From assembly GCF_900452395.1 (NCBI RefSeq), contig NZ_UGNV01000001.1, positions 1,451,501 to 1,515,500 on the forward strand: a stretch of DNA of 64,000 nucleotides, given 5' to 3'. The notes below the pieces were generated by a model. It made no database searches, was not told the origin of the DNA, and saw only the letters and a list, made by a program, of their open reading frames with translations. Positions 7,535 through 16,768 of the stretch are shown one piece after another. This stretch comes from Legionella beliardensis (lineage in GTDB: Bacteria > Pseudomonadota > Gammaproteobacteria > Legionellales > Legionellaceae). Every line of letters starts with the position of its first letter. Within the stretch, counting starts at the first letter, position 1. Position numbers and translations under genes: made by a program.

Positions 7535-10207
7535 ATGGCGAGTGAAACATTTAATGATATTGATCCAACGGAAACACGTGAATGGCTGGATGCCTTGCAA
7601 TCTGTATTAAAAAATGATGGTAGTGAAAGGGCAGCATTCTTATTAAAAGAATTGCAAAATCTGGCTAGTGCCCAAGGTATAAAGCTGACTAATACTGTTT
7701 GTACGCCTTATCAAAATACCATTAAGCCACATCAAGAAAAACTGATTCCGCCTGATGAGGGCGTTGGTAAACGAATTAGTGCCCTTATCCGGTGGAATGC
7801 GGTTGCTATGGTTTTGCGTGCCGGCAAATACGCACCTGAGCTTGGTGGGCATATCGCTTCCTATGCATCAGCAGCGACATTATACGAAGTGGGATTTAAT
7901 TATTTTTTTAAAGGCGCTAATGGTGAGCATGGCGGTGATTTAATTTATACACAAGGCCATTCATCGACAGGAATTTATGCACGCGCCTTTCTAGAAGGTA
8001 GGCTGTCTGAACAGCAATTAGCTAATTTTAGGCAAGAAGTAGAACGAGATGGTTTATCATCCTACCCTCATCCGTGGTTGATGAATAATTTTTGGCAGTT
8101 TCCAACCGTATCAATGGGCCTTGGTCCTTTACAAGCTATCTACCAAGCCCGATTTCTTAAATATTTAGAAAACCGTGGCTTAATAAAAGCAGAAGGAAGG
8201 AAAGTCTGGGCATTTTTAGGTGACGGTGAAATGGATGAGCCAGAATCAGTTGGTGCTTTATCCATTGCTGCCAGAGAAAAATTAGATAATTTAATTTTTG
8301 TGGTTAACTGTAATTTACAACGTCTTGATGGCCCCGTGCGCGGTAATAGTAAAATTATTCAAGAATTGGAAGGGTTATTCCATGGCGCTGGTTGGAATGT
8401 CATTAAGGTCATTTGGGGCGGACGTTGGGATAATTTATTTGCTCGCGATAAAAATGGTCTCTTGTTAAAGCGTATGGAAGAATGTGTTGATGGTGATTAT
8501 CAAGCTTATAAGGCACATGACGGCGCTTATGTTCGTGAGCATTTTTTTGGCCAGTATCCTGAGCTTAAAAAAATGGTTGAACACATGTCGGATGATGAAA
8601 TTTGGCGTCTAAATCGTGGTGGTCACGATGCACAGAAGGTTTATGCTGCCTATGCACAAGCAGTAGAAAGCCAGGGCGCGCCAACCGTTGTTCTAGCAAA
8701 AACTATTAAAGGCTATGGCATGGGTGCGGCTGGTGAAGGCCAAAACATCACACATCAACAAAAGAAAATGTCAATTGAGCAATTACGCGCTTTCCGTGAT
8801 CGATTTAGTATACCAATTAGCGATGATAAAATTACTGAAATTCCTTTTTATCGTCCAGCTGATGACAGCCCAGAATTACAATTCTTACGCAAGCAGCGCG
8901 AAGCGTTAGGTGGTTATTTGCCTAGCAGGACTACTGATTTTGAACCATTGAAAATTCCTGAGCTAGCTACATTCGATTCCCTATTAAAAAGCTCAGGCGA
9001 CAGGGAAATTTCGACAACCATGGCGTTTGTGCGCATTCTAACCTTGCTATTAAAAGATAAAGAAATTGGTAAGCGAGTAGTGCCTATTGTCCCTGATGAA
9101 TGTCGAACTTTTGGTATGGAAGGTTTATTCCGCCAAATTGGTATTTACTCGCCAGTAGGACAGCTTTATACACCTGTCGATCATGAGCAAGTAATGTATT
9201 ATCGTGAAGCACGCGACGGGCAAATTCTAGAAGAGGGCATTAATGAAGCTGGCGCTTTTTGTTCATGGATTGCAGCGGCTACCTCTTACAGCTCGAATAA
9301 GTTACCTATGATTCCTTTTTACATTTATTATTCGATGTTTGGTTTTCAACGCATAGGTGATTTAGCGTGGGCTGCTGGTGATATGCAAGCGAGGGGATTT
9401 TTATTGGGAGGTACAGCTGGGCGTACTACGTTAGCTGGTGAAGGTTTACAACATCAAGATGGGCATAGTCATATATTAGCCTCTACAATTCCTAATTGCG
9501 TGACTTATGATCCAACTTATGCGTATGAGTTAGCTGTGATTATTCAAGACGGCTTGCGGCGTATGTATGCTGAGCAGGAAAATATTTTTTACTATATTAC
9601 CGTTATGAATGAAAACTATACTCAACCTGATATGCCAAAGGGAGTAGAAGAGGGAATCCTTAAAGGTATGTATCGATTACCAAGTAAAAATAAGAAAAAT
9701 AAAAAGAGTAAAGCACACTTGCAACTTTTAGGTAGTGGAACTATTTTGCGTGAAGTCATTGCTGCTGCCGAGTTACTACAAAATGATTATGATGTAACCG
9801 CTGATATTTGGAGTGTGACAAGCTTTAATGAGCTACGTCGGGATGGCTTGGCTGTAGAGCGCCACAATAGAATGCATCCTAACGAGGCTCAGCAGCAAAG
9901 TTATGTAGCACAGCAACTTGCTGATTGCCAAGGACCAGTCGTCGCTGCAACTGATTACATGCGCTTGTATGCTGATCAAATTAGACCTTTTGTACCTGCT
10001 TTATATAAAGTATTAGGTACCGATGGTTATGGCCGTAGTGACACACGTGCTCGTTTGAGGCACTTTTTTGAAGTAGATGCGAAGTTTATTGCCCTAGCTG
10101 CTTTAGAAGCATTAATAGAGCAAGGGAGTCTACCTAAGAGTGTGTTAAAAGATGCCTTAAAACGTTACAATATCAATCCAGATAAGCTGGATCCTGCAAC
10201 ACATTAA
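7535..10207 (+). CDS. aceE: Pyruvate dehydrogenase E1 component, homodimeric type
   Basis: 890-residue thiamine-diphosphate enzyme that decarboxylates pyruvate and acetylates the lipoyl groups of AceF. The ThDP/Mg motif GDGEMDEPES is seen about residue 230, followed by NLIFVVNCNLQRLDG. Other E1 marks are the GGHIASYASAA segment near residue 110 and GAAGEGQNITHQ near residue 400. Length matches E. coli AceE (887). The ATG at 7535 is preceded by GAGGA. It starts the aceE-aceF-lpdA cluster; no pdhR regulator is adjacent. The 110-base gap to aceF holds a perfect-stem hairpin (separate entry). Confidence 0.98.
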   Translation: MASETFNDIDPTETREWLDALQSVLKNDGSERAAFLLKELQNLASAQGIKLTNTVCTPYQNTIKPHQEKLIPPDEGVGKRISALIRWNAVAMVLRAGKYAPELGGHIASYASAATLYEVGFNYFFKGANGEHGGDLIYTQGHSSTGIYARAFLEGRLSEQQLANFRQEVERDGLSSYPHPWLMNNFWQFPTVSMGLGPLQAIYQARFLKYLENRGLIKAEGRKVWAFLGDGEMDEPESVGALSIAAREKLDNLIFVVNCNLQRLDGPVRGNSKIIQELEGLFHGAGWNVIKVIWGGRWDNLFARDKNGLLLKRMEECVDGDYQAYKAHDGAYVREHFFGQYPELKKMVEHMSDDEIWRLNRGGHDAQKVYAAYAQAVESQGAPTVVLAKTIKGYGMGAAGEGQNITHQQKKMSIEQLRAFRDRFSIPISDDKITEIPFYRPADDSPELQFLRKQREALGGYLPSRTTDFEPLKIPELATFDSLLKSSGDREISTTMAFVRILTLLLKDKEIGKRVVPIVPDECRTFGMEGLFRQIGIYSPVGQLYTPVDHEQVMYYREARDGQILEEGINEAGAFCSWIAAATSYSSNKLPMIPFYIYYSMFGFQRIGDLAWAAGDMQARGFLLGGTAGRTTLAGEGLQHQDGHSHILASTIPNCVTYDPTYAYELAVIIQDGLRRMYAEQENIFYYITVMNENYTQPDMPKGVEEGILKGMYRLPSKNKKNKKSKAHLQLLGSGTILREVIAAAELLQNDYDVTADIWSVTSFNELRRDGLAVERHNRMHPNEAQQQSYVAQQLADCQGPVVAATDYMRLYADQIRPFVPALYKVLGTDGYGRSDTRARLRHFFEVDAKFIALAALEALIEQGSLPKSVLKDALKRYNINPDKLDPATH

Positions 10208-10224
10208 TATAAAATCGTCCTTGA

Positions 10225-10262
10225 ATTGTTTGCTCTAGTTACATAATAGCTAGGCAAACAAT
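10225..10262 (+). promoter_or_regulatory. Inverted repeat between aceE and aceF
   Basis: ATTGTTTGCTCTAG at 10225-10238 pairs with CTAGGCAAACAAT at 10250-10262: nine plus four base pairs with one bulged base and an 11-base loop. No T-run follows, so it is not a classical terminator. It could be an mRNA processing or stability element that sets the E1 to E2 ratio, or a protein site. The role is inferred. Confidence 0.5.
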
Positions 10263-10317
10263 CGTAAATAGAGCTAGAACTGACATTAGGCTTATTGCCT
10301 ATGGCTTGAGGATAAAC

Positions 10318-11958
10318 ATGGCAGATGAAATTAAAATAAAAGTTCCAGATATTGGTGGAGCGACCAACGTAGACGTTATTGAAATCTTAGTGCATCCTGG
10401 CGACGATATTGATATAAACACGTCACTGATTACTTTAGAATCAGACAAAGCAAGCATGGAAATTCCTGCGTCTCAAGCTGGAAAAGTAGGAGAAATTTTT
10501 GTAAAAGTCGGTGATAAAGTCAGTGAAGGTGATGTGATTTTAACATTATCTGAAGCATCATCTACTGCTGATAAAGATAAAGCAAGCCCTACCTCTGATA
10601 ACGGTAATGCAGCTGAGCAAGAAGATAAAAACCCTGAGCAAAAAAATCACAAAGATGAACAAGCAGTGCCAGAGAAAAAAACGATAGAAGTATTAATTCC
10701 GGATATTGGCGGTGCAACGGATGTTGATGTGATTGAAGTGATGGTTAAAGCTGGCGATACTATCGAAAAAGAGCAAGCTTTAATTACCTTAGAGGGTGAT
10801 AAAGCCACCATGGATATTCCTGCGCCTGCTGCAGGAAAGGTAGAAAAGGTTACTATAAAAGTTGGTGATAAAGTATCGCAAGGTGGTCTGATTTTAACGT
10901 TAAGCACCGAATCAGCCCAAGAAATTAAAGATACTAAAACGTCAACTGAACCACCATTGGCTAAAAGAGATTCTGCAGATACTAAAGAGGAGTTAGCATC
11001 TGAAAAAACAGTAGCATCTTCTTCTAAGCCAGACGAAGCCTCACCTACGGAAACTGCAGATGTGGTAGTTTCTGCTGGTCCTGCGGTAAGGCGAATGGCA
11101 AGAGAACTAGGTGTTCAATTAAGTCGGGTCAGAGGAAGCGGCCGGAAAGGTCGAGTAACTAAAGAAGATGTACAAGCTTATGTAAAATCTCAACTCACAG
11201 AAAAAACAAGTTCAGGCCAATTTTCGTTACCACAGGCGCCTGCTATTGATTTTAGTAAATTTGGCGACATCGAAGTAAAACCACTTAATAAAATAAAGCG
11301 CTTAACAGGCCAAAATGTTCATCGCTCTTGGCTGACAATTCCGCATGTCACCCAATTTGATGAGGCAGATATTACTGAATTAGAAGCTTTTCGAAAAGCT
11401 GAGTCAGAAGCTCTCAAAAACATGGGATATAAATTAACCATTTTAGCGTTTGTTACTAAAGTAGTCAGTAAAGCGTTAAGTACTTTTCCCCAATTTAACG
11501 CATCCTTGGATGAGAAGGGTGAAAACTTAATTTATAAAAAATACATCAATATTGGCATCGCGGTTGAAACACCTAATGGGCTAGTAGTGCCTGTAATAAA
11601 AGGTATCGATAAGCTATCTGTTGGCGATATTGCTAAGCAGATGGGTGAAATAAGTCAAAAAGCGCGAGAAAAAGGCATTACTCCAATGGACATGAGCGGT
11701 GGGTGCTTTACTATTTCTAGCTTAGGCGGCATTGGCGGTACTGCATTTACGCCTATTGTGAATAGTCCAGAAGTAGCTATTCTTGGTTTATCTCGCAGCT
11801 CAATCAAACCGATTTATGTAAATGGTGAATTTAAACCACGATTAATGTTACCGTTATCTCTTTCTTATGATCATCGGGTGATTGACGGTGCTGAAGCGGC
11901 ACGCTTTACACGTTTTATAGCGGAACTACTTGGCGATATTCGGCGAACCATACTCTAG
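10318..11958 (+). CDS. aceF: Pyruvate dehydrogenase E2, dihydrolipoyllysine acetyltransferase
   Basis: 546 residues from the ATG at 10318. An in-frame TTG 12 bases upstream is less likely, since GAGG at 10308-10311 is placed for the ATG. Domain order: lipoyl domain 1 with Lys about 44 (ESDKASMEIP), an acidic Ala/Glu/Lys linker, lipoyl domain 2 (EGDKATMDIP), and a second charged linker. A peripheral-subunit-binding domain follows (AVRRMARELGVQLSRVRGSG), then the acyltransferase core ending with the catalytic motif HRVIDGAEAARF. Two lipoyl domains instead of the three of E. coli explain the smaller size. It moves acetyl groups to CoA as the core of the complex with AceE and LpdA. Confidence 0.98.
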   Translation: MADEIKIKVPDIGGATNVDVIEILVHPGDDIDINTSLITLESDKASMEIPASQAGKVGEIFVKVGDKVSEGDVILTLSEASSTADKDKASPTSDNGNAAEQEDKNPEQKNHKDEQAVPEKKTIEVLIPDIGGATDVDVIEVMVKAGDTIEKEQALITLEGDKATMDIPAPAAGKVEKVTIKVGDKVSQGGLILTLSTESAQEIKDTKTSTEPPLAKRDSADTKEELASEKTVASSSKPDEASPTETADVVVSAGPAVRRMARELGVQLSRVRGSGRKGRVTKEDVQAYVKSQLTEKTSSGQFSLPQAPAIDFSKFGDIEVKPLNKIKRLTGQNVHRSWLTIPHVTQFDEADITELEAFRKAESEALKNMGYKLTILAFVTKVVSKALSTFPQFNASLDEKGENLIYKKYINIGIAVETPNGLVVPVIKGIDKLSVGDIAKQMGEISQKAREKGITPMDMSGGCFTISSLGGIGGTAFTPIVNSPEVAILGLSRSSIKPIYVNGEFKPRLMLPLSLSYDHRVIDGAEAARFTRFIAELLGDIRRTIL

Positions 11959-12038
11959 GTTTTCCAGCCATAGCATGTATTCGCTATTATACTAGACAAT
12001 GTAGGATTGTTTTGAAATAACTAATTAATGAGGCCGTA

Positions 12039-13454
12039 ATGAGTGAAAGTATTAAAGCAGACGTAGTCGTTATTGGAAGTGGCCCTGGCGGCTATACGGC
12101 GGCTTTTCGTGCTGCTGATTTGGGTAAGAAAGTTGTTTTAGTCGAACGCTACAAAAGCTTAGGCGGTGTATGTCTTAATGTAGGGTGTATTCCTTCAAAA
12201 GCACTTCTGCATATCGCTAAAGTCGTTGATGAAGCGCATGAAATGGCAACGCAGGGGGTTACCTTTGGCGAGCCTACCTTTGATAATCAGAAATTAGTTA
12301 CTTGGAAAAATTCAGTCGTAGGCAAGTTAACGGGTGGTTTAAAGGCACTTGCTAAGCAGCGTAAGGTTGAAGTGATAACAGGTACTGCGCAATTTGCAGG
12401 ACCCAATCAACTGTTAATTGATAATGAGCAAACCGTTGATTTTGAGAATGCTATTATTGCTGTTGGTAGTGAGTCAGTGAATTTACCATTTATTCCTGAA
12501 GACCCGCGCATTTTCAGTTCAACTGGTGCTTTGGAATTAGCAGACATCAAGGGTGATTTACTCGTTTTAGGTGGTGGCATTATTGGTTTAGAAATGGCTA
12601 CTGTTTATGCGGCTCTAGGTGTCAAAGTAACTGTGGTTGAATTTATGGATCAACTCATCCCAGGCGCTGATGCTGATCTTATTAGCATATTACAAAAGCG
12701 CATGAGCAAAAAAGGCGTGAATTTCTTATTAAAAACTAAAGTCACGGCTATCGAGGCAAAAGAAGACGGCATTTATGTCAGCATGGAAGGAGAACATAAA
12801 ACAGATTCGCCTTTGTGTTTCCAACAAGTATTAGTTTCTGTAGGCCGCAGACCAAATGGTAAAGCCATTGCTGCCGAAAAAGCGGGCGTGCATGTTGATG
12901 AGCGCGGTTTTATTCCTGTTGATAAACAAATGCGTACAAATGTATCTCATATTTTTGCCATTGGCGATGTTGTAGGCCAGCCTATGCTTGCTCATAAAGC
13001 TATACCAGAAGGCAAAGTTGCGGCCGAAGTGATTGCTGGTATGAAGCATGAGTTTGCGCCTAAATGTATTGCTAATGTCGCTTATACTGATCCCGAAGTC
13101 GCTTGGGCAGGGCTTACTGAAAAAGAAGCAAAAGAAAAGGGAATTGCTTATGAGAAAGGCACTTTCCCATGGGCAGCCAGTGGTAGAGCATTGAGCATGG
13201 GTCGGGAAGAAGGGATGACTAAGTTACTTTTCTGCCCAGAGACCAAGCGTATTTTAGGTGCAGGTATTGTGGGCCTAAGCGCTGGTGATTTAATTGCTGA
13301 AACGGCATTAGCGATTGAAATGGGCTGTGATGTAGAAGATATTGCTTTAACCATTCATCCTCATCCAACGCTATCTGAAACCGTAGGTCAAGCAGCAGAA
13401 GCATTTGAAGGCACTATTACCGATTTATATTTACCGAAGAAAAAGAAAAAATAG
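12039..13454 (+). CDS. lpdA: Dihydrolipoamide dehydrogenase (E3)
   Basis: 471-residue FAD disulfide oxidoreductase that reoxidises the lipoyl groups of AceF and reduces NAD. The N-terminal FAD site is GSGPGGYTAAFRAADLG. The redox disulfide is in GGVCLNVGCIPSK. The NAD site is LGGGIIGLEMATVYAALG, and the C-terminal catalytic HPHPTLSE motif is intact. GAGG precedes the ATG at 12039, 80 bases behind aceF. The tail ends in a lysine run (KKKKK), unusual but harmless. The same protein probably also serves the 2-oxoglutarate dehydrogenase complex. Confidence 0.98.
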   Translation: MSESIKADVVVIGSGPGGYTAAFRAADLGKKVVLVERYKSLGGVCLNVGCIPSKALLHIAKVVDEAHEMATQGVTFGEPTFDNQKLVTWKNSVVGKLTGGLKALAKQRKVEVITGTAQFAGPNQLLIDNEQTVDFENAIIAVGSESVNLPFIPEDPRIFSSTGALELADIKGDLLVLGGGIIGLEMATVYAALGVKVTVVEFMDQLIPGADADLISILQKRMSKKGVNFLLKTKVTAIEAKEDGIYVSMEGEHKTDSPLCFQQVLVSVGRRPNGKAIAAEKAGVHVDERGFIPVDKQMRTNVSHIFAIGDVVGQPMLAHKAIPEGKVAAEVIAGMKHEFAPKCIANVAYTDPEVAWAGLTEKEAKEKGIAYEKGTFPWAASGRALSMGREEGMTKLLFCPETKRILGAGIVGLSAGDLIAETALAIEMGCDVEDIALTIHPHPTLSETVGQAAEAFEGTITDLYLPKKKKK

Positions 13455-13475
13455 GACTTAAGTAAATGTGACAAA

Positions 13476-13537
13476 TGTAGCCTGGGTGCAGGCCCATAGG
13501 GCCGAAACCCGGGTTTCATTTGCTTCATCCAAGCTAC
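13476..13537. repeat. GTAGCCTGGGTG palindromic repeat, copy 1
   Basis: Starts TGTAGCCTGGGTGCAGG, has CCCGGGTTTC in the middle and ends CATCCAAGCTAC. The ends are imperfect inverted complements. The same family recurs at 13681, 28428, 30571 and 45666 in this window. Confidence 0.8.
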
Positions 13538-13587
13538 TTGCTAGAACTCAAAATTTAATGAAGAGTAGTTCTTGAATTACACTTCAA

Positions 13588-13655
13588 TCAACCCCCTCGC
13601 CCGCGCTAGAAGTCTGATTAATGCGAGTATGTTGTTTGCGGGAGGGGGAGTTGAC
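13588..13655. repeat. Inner inverted repeat between two palindromic repeats
   Basis: TCAACCCCCTCGCCCGC at 13588-13604 is nearly complementary to GCGGGAGGGGGAGTTGA at 13639-13655, with a 34-base loop. As RNA it would form a strong GC-rich hairpin just behind lpdA and could act as a terminator or stability element of the pyruvate dehydrogenase transcript. Confidence 0.7.
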
Positions 13656-13680
13656 TGAGGTAAAATGAAAAACTCAGCAA

Positions 13681-13742
13681 GTAGCTTGAGGCAGGTTAGA
13701 AGGTCTAAAGCCCAGGCTGCACTTCGTTTCACTCAGGCTACA
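13681..13742. repeat. GTAGCCTGGGTG palindromic repeat, copy 2
   Basis: Degenerate copy: begins GTAGCTTGAGGCAGG and ends ACTCAGGCTACA. The middle AAAGCCCAGGCTGC corresponds to the AACCCGGGTTTC of better copies. Confidence 0.7.
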
Positions 13743-13867
13743 TCAGTCTTCGTCAGAAATAGTTTAATAAAGAATTATTAATATTTACTCTGAAGCATTT
13801 TCATTGCAAACATAATCAGCTACATTTTTATTATCTCCTCTTAATTAATTATTAAAGGTAGCTATTT

Positions 13868-14332
13868 ATGTTTACCGTTCGCTCAATGCAATTTAAGGAT
13901 ATTGATGAGGTTTATCACATTGAGTTAACAGGCCATCGAACGCCCTGGAGCCGTGATATTTTAAATGACTGTGTTTTGGTTGGTTATGATTGCTATGTTC
14001 TAGAGCAGGAAAAAAACAAGAAAATTGTGGGCTATATTATTTCTCGCCAGCATTTGACTGTTTATCATATTCTTAATCTATGCATTATACCGAGTATGCA
14101 GGGTAAAGGCTTAGGAAAGTATTTATTAAAAGCAATTATCGATAAATTAAATGGTAGTGCAGTTGATAGTATGATTCTTGAAGTAAGACCAAGCAATCAG
14201 CGAGCTATTTCTTTGTATCAACGTTTTGGGTTTCAGCTAGATTCAATTAAAAAAGACTATTATCAAGATACCAATAGCCAAGAAGATGCTTGGCTATTAA
14301 GAAAAGTTCTACAGCAGCCCCCAAGCTCTTAA
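13868..14332 (+). CDS. rimI: Ribosomal protein S18 alanine N-acetyltransferase
   Basis: 154-residue GNAT-fold acetyltransferase. RimI-type features are the early Glu in HIELTGHRTPWSRDIL and the acetyl-CoA site MQGKGLGKYLL. The motif LEVRPSNQRAISLYQRFGF near the C-terminus is the usual RimI ending (LEVRxSNxxAixLYxxxGF). RimI acetylates the N-terminus of ribosomal protein S18. The ATG at 13868 has AAAGGT upstream. It ends convergently with the exonuclease gene, their stop codons overlapping by four bases. RimI often sits next to tsaB, which is not present here. Confidence 0.9.
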   Translation: MFTVRSMQFKDIDEVYHIELTGHRTPWSRDILNDCVLVGYDCYVLEQEKNKKIVGYIISRQHLTVYHILNLCIIPSMQGKGLGKYLLKAIIDKLNGSAVDSMILEVRPSNQRAISLYQRFGFQLDSIKKDYYQDTNSQEDAWLLRKVLQQPPSS

Positions 14333-15153
14333 CTCATTTTATTTAAAAATTCTTGCAAATGAATTTTGTGAGGGTGACTTGCTAAATAGGTTTTTAATTG
14401 TTCAATGGCTTGTAGGTAATCTTCTTGCGTAAATACGCCGCGCATTAATTCAAAGCGCAAATAAATACAATAAGTATTAAGTACATCCGTCTCGCAATAA
14501 TTGCGAATATTTTTTATATCGCCAGCAAGATAGGCATCAAATACTTTTGCGCCACTCATGCCCATTTTACCTGGAAACCCTAACATGCTAGCGAGTTCAT
14601 CTAACGGCGCAAAGGCTTTATTTTGATAGGCTGCTAAAATATCCATTAAATCCAGATGGCGATAATGGAAACGGTTTAAATAATTGTTAAAGCGAAAGGT
14701 TTGTTGATTTTCACCATATTCCCAATAAGTAGGCGCACTGACACCATGTAATAAGGCTCTATAATGAAGGACAGGTAAATCAAAACCACTGCCATTCCAG
14801 GTAATTAATGTTGGAGTAAATTTATCAAGGCCTGTAAAAAAACGGGTAATTAATTCTTTTTCATCCGCTTGCTCATTACCTAAAGACCAGACCTTAAGCT
14901 GTTGCTCTTGGTTAATTACCAAGGAAATAGCAATTACTTTCTGTAAGTAATGAGGCAAAAAATCATGGCCAGTTTTTGCCTTTCGTAAAGCGAGCATTGC
15001 TGAGGCGGTATCCTCATCAGATAGCTCATCTAAGCCATATAATTTTCTACCTGCATCAAGATCAGGAATAGTTTCAATATCAAAGACTAAAATATTCAAG
15101 CAAAAACTCAATAAATAGAAGTAGTTATTATTTTTATAATGCGATTGTAACAT
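14329..15153 (-). CDS. 3'-5' exonuclease related to the DNA polymerase B exonuclease domain
   Basis: 274 residues from the ATG at 15153. The RNase H-like DEDD motifs are present: FDIETIPD (Asp and Glu of ExoI), LITWNGSGFDLPVL (ExoII) and NYCETDVLNTY (ExoIII, YxxxD type). It should trim single-stranded 3' ends of DNA or RNA with two metal ions; the substrate is unknown. The first 18 residues before LNILVFDIETIPD are unlike the family, so an in-frame TTG at 15099 (giving 256 residues) is a plausible alternative start. It stands alone, convergent with rimI. Confidence 0.88.
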   Translation of the reverse strand: MLQSHYKNNNYFYLLSFCLNILVFDIETIPDLDAGRKLYGLDELSDEDTASAMLALRKAKTGHDFLPHYLQKVIAISLVINQEQQLKVWSLGNEQADEKELITRFFTGLDKFTPTLITWNGSGFDLPVLHYRALLHGVSAPTYWEYGENQQTFRFNNYLNRFHYRHLDLMDILAAYQNKAFAPLDELASMLGFPGKMGMSGAKVFDAYLAGDIKNIRNYCETDVLNTYCIYLRFELMRGVFTQEDYLQAIEQLKTYLASHPHKIHLQEFLNKMS

Positions 15154-15356
15154 GCTTCTATTTAGTTACAATACCGTGCTAAGCCTGTGTATTTCAGTTT
15201 TGTTTGCAGGCGGGAAAAGAAAGGTATTATCGTAATAGCTATTGATAGGGTATAGACATGGAAGTACCTAAACTAGGAATTTTTTATAAAAGTGTTTTAT
15301 TTCAGCTGCTTTTTTGCTACTAATACGCCTATTCTAAAATTAACTGTGAAATCTAA

Positions 15357-15932
15357 ATGGGTTTTCTGCGCCTTTTATTAATAAGCTTGTTTTTTTTATT
15401 GTCCTCTTGTGTCACTAAGCCACCTAGGGATGTAGACAACCTTTGCCATATATTTAAACAATACCCCGATTGGTATGTTGCTGCGAAAGGGGTCGCTTAT
15501 CGATGGAAAGTACCTATTTCTGTTCAAATGGCAATTATTCACCAAGAATCAAAATTTGATGGTAGAGCTAGACCTAAGCGGCAAAAACTATTATGGGTTA
15601 TCCCGTGGAAAAGACCTTCTAGTGCTTATGGCTATACCCAAGCCTTACGCACCACCTGGAAAGTGTATAAGAAAAGTAAAGATGGTCGCCGCTGGTCATC
15701 GCGTAATGATTTTAATGATGCCGTTGATTTTATTGGTTGGTACGTAAACCAAGCCCATATTCGGGCAGGAATCCGGCGCAATGATGCTTATAATCTTTAT
15801 TTAGCTTATCATGAAGGCATTGGCGGCTATCAGCGTCAAACCTATTTAAAAAAACCTTGGTTAATTCAGGTAGCAAAAAAAGTAAATTTACGCACGCAAG
15901 TGTATCATACGCAATTAATGCGTTGTCGATAA
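15357..15932 (+). CDS. Lipoprotein with lysozyme-like (SLT) transglycosylase fold
   Basis: 191 residues. Residues 1-18 are a signal with lipobox LSSC, so Cys18 is likely lipidated. The body resembles the small SLT-type lytic transglycosylases: the candidate catalytic Glu is in AIIHQESKFDGRARP (about residue 66). The following SSAYGYTQALRTTW fits the usual SxxGxxQ segment, and NLYLAYHEGIGGY is the C-terminal substrate-side motif. It probably cleaves peptidoglycan glycan strands at the outer membrane. Upstream is a 203-base gap in which I see only AT-rich DNA. The ribosome-binding site is weak. No partner genes adjoin. Confidence 0.85.
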   Translation: MGFLRLLLISLFFLLSSCVTKPPRDVDNLCHIFKQYPDWYVAAKGVAYRWKVPISVQMAIIHQESKFDGRARPKRQKLLWVIPWKRPSSAYGYTQALRTTWKVYKKSKDGRRWSSRNDFNDAVDFIGWYVNQAHIRAGIRRNDAYNLYLAYHEGIGGYQRQTYLKKPWLIQVAKKVNLRTQVYHTQLMRCR

Positions 15933-16081
15933 TTAAAGATTATTCTACATTTGCCGAGTACAAAGAACTACTAAGTATTTAATCACTATGTAATACGTAA
16001 GTAGTTAAGTTTATATTCATTAAAATGGGTCTTGATAGGTTAGTAGACAGTCGATTTAAGTTTTAATTAGGAGCATCATTA

Positions 16082-16768
16082 ATGCGTTTAATGTTATTAG
16101 GTAGTCCCGGCGCTGGCAAAGGTACTCAGGCCCTTAAGCTAAGAGAATATTTTAATATACCGCAAATCTCTACTGGGGACATGCTACGCTCTGCTATTGC
16201 ATCAGGAACAGCAGTGGGTAAAAATGCGAAAGCAATTATGGACGCAGGTAAATTAGTTCCAGATGAAATTATTATAAGCTTAGTTAAAGAACGACTAACC
16301 GCAGAGGACTGCCATAATGGTTTTTTATTTGATGGTTTTCCAAGAACTATTCCGCAGGCAGACGCTTTAAGAAAAGCGAATATTAAGCTAGATCATGTGA
16401 TTGAAATTACAGTTCCTGACAGTGAAATTATGAATCGATTAGGTGGTCGACGCGTTCACGTTGCTTCTGGACGGGTTTATCATATTAAATTTAATCCACC
16501 CAAAATTGCAGGTTTCGACGATATTACAGGTGAACCCCTAATTCATCGAGATGATGATAAAGAAGAGACTATTGCTAAGCGTTTAGAAGTTTATCATCAA
16601 CAGACAGAGCCATTGGTCAACTATTATGAAAAATGGGCAGAAACTAAGACGACAGGTGCACCACAATTTCATCGTGTAAGCGGCCTTGGTGATACTGATA
16701 TGATTTTTAAAAGCATTATTGCAGCTATTAATAAAAATAAAGCAATAAAGGATAATGTGACATGCTAA
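16082..16768 (+). CDS. adk: Adenylate kinase
   Basis: 228 residues. It converts ATP plus AMP to two ADP. The P-loop [10 protein letters not shown] is at residues 7-16, and the AMP site [10 protein letters not shown] follows. The DGFPRT motif is near residue 84, and the LID domain begins GGRRVH and lacks zinc cysteines, as in enterobacterial enzymes. Length is slightly above E. coli Adk (214) because of a longer C-terminal tail. AGGAGC precedes the ATG. It overlaps the following thioredoxin-like gene by seven bases, so the two are coupled. Confidence 0.97.
   Translation: MRLMLLGSPGAGKGTQALKLREYFNIPQISTGDMLRSAIASGTAVGKNAKAIMDAGKLVPDEIIISLVKERLTAEDCHNGFLFDGFPRTIPQADALRKANIKLDHVIEITVPDSEIMNRLGGRRVHVASGRVYHIKFNPPKIAGFDDITGEPLIHRDDDKEETIAKRLEVYHQQTEPLVNYYEKWAETKTTGAPQFHRVSGLGDTDMIFKSIIAAINKNKAIKDNVTC

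Larger units (their letters stand above)
13455..13867. other. Repeat-filled intergenic region lpdA to rimI
   Basis: 413 bases with no gene. Two copies of the GTAGCCTGGGTG repeat lie at 13476-13537 and 13681-13742, with a nested palindrome between them. An outer pair AAGCTACTTGCT (13531-13542) and AGCAAGTAGCTT (13676-13687) is perfectly complementary. The rimI ribosome-binding site AAAGGT is at the right end. Confidence 0.7.

Noticed and set aside
13148-13354. Antisense frames within lpdA
   Set aside because: Long antisense frames over conserved coding DNA without ribosome-binding sites; shadows of codon bias.
13455-13867. Insertion sequence remnant behind lpdA
   Set aside because: Inverted repeats are present but no transposase-like coding remnant and no clear target-site duplication were seen.
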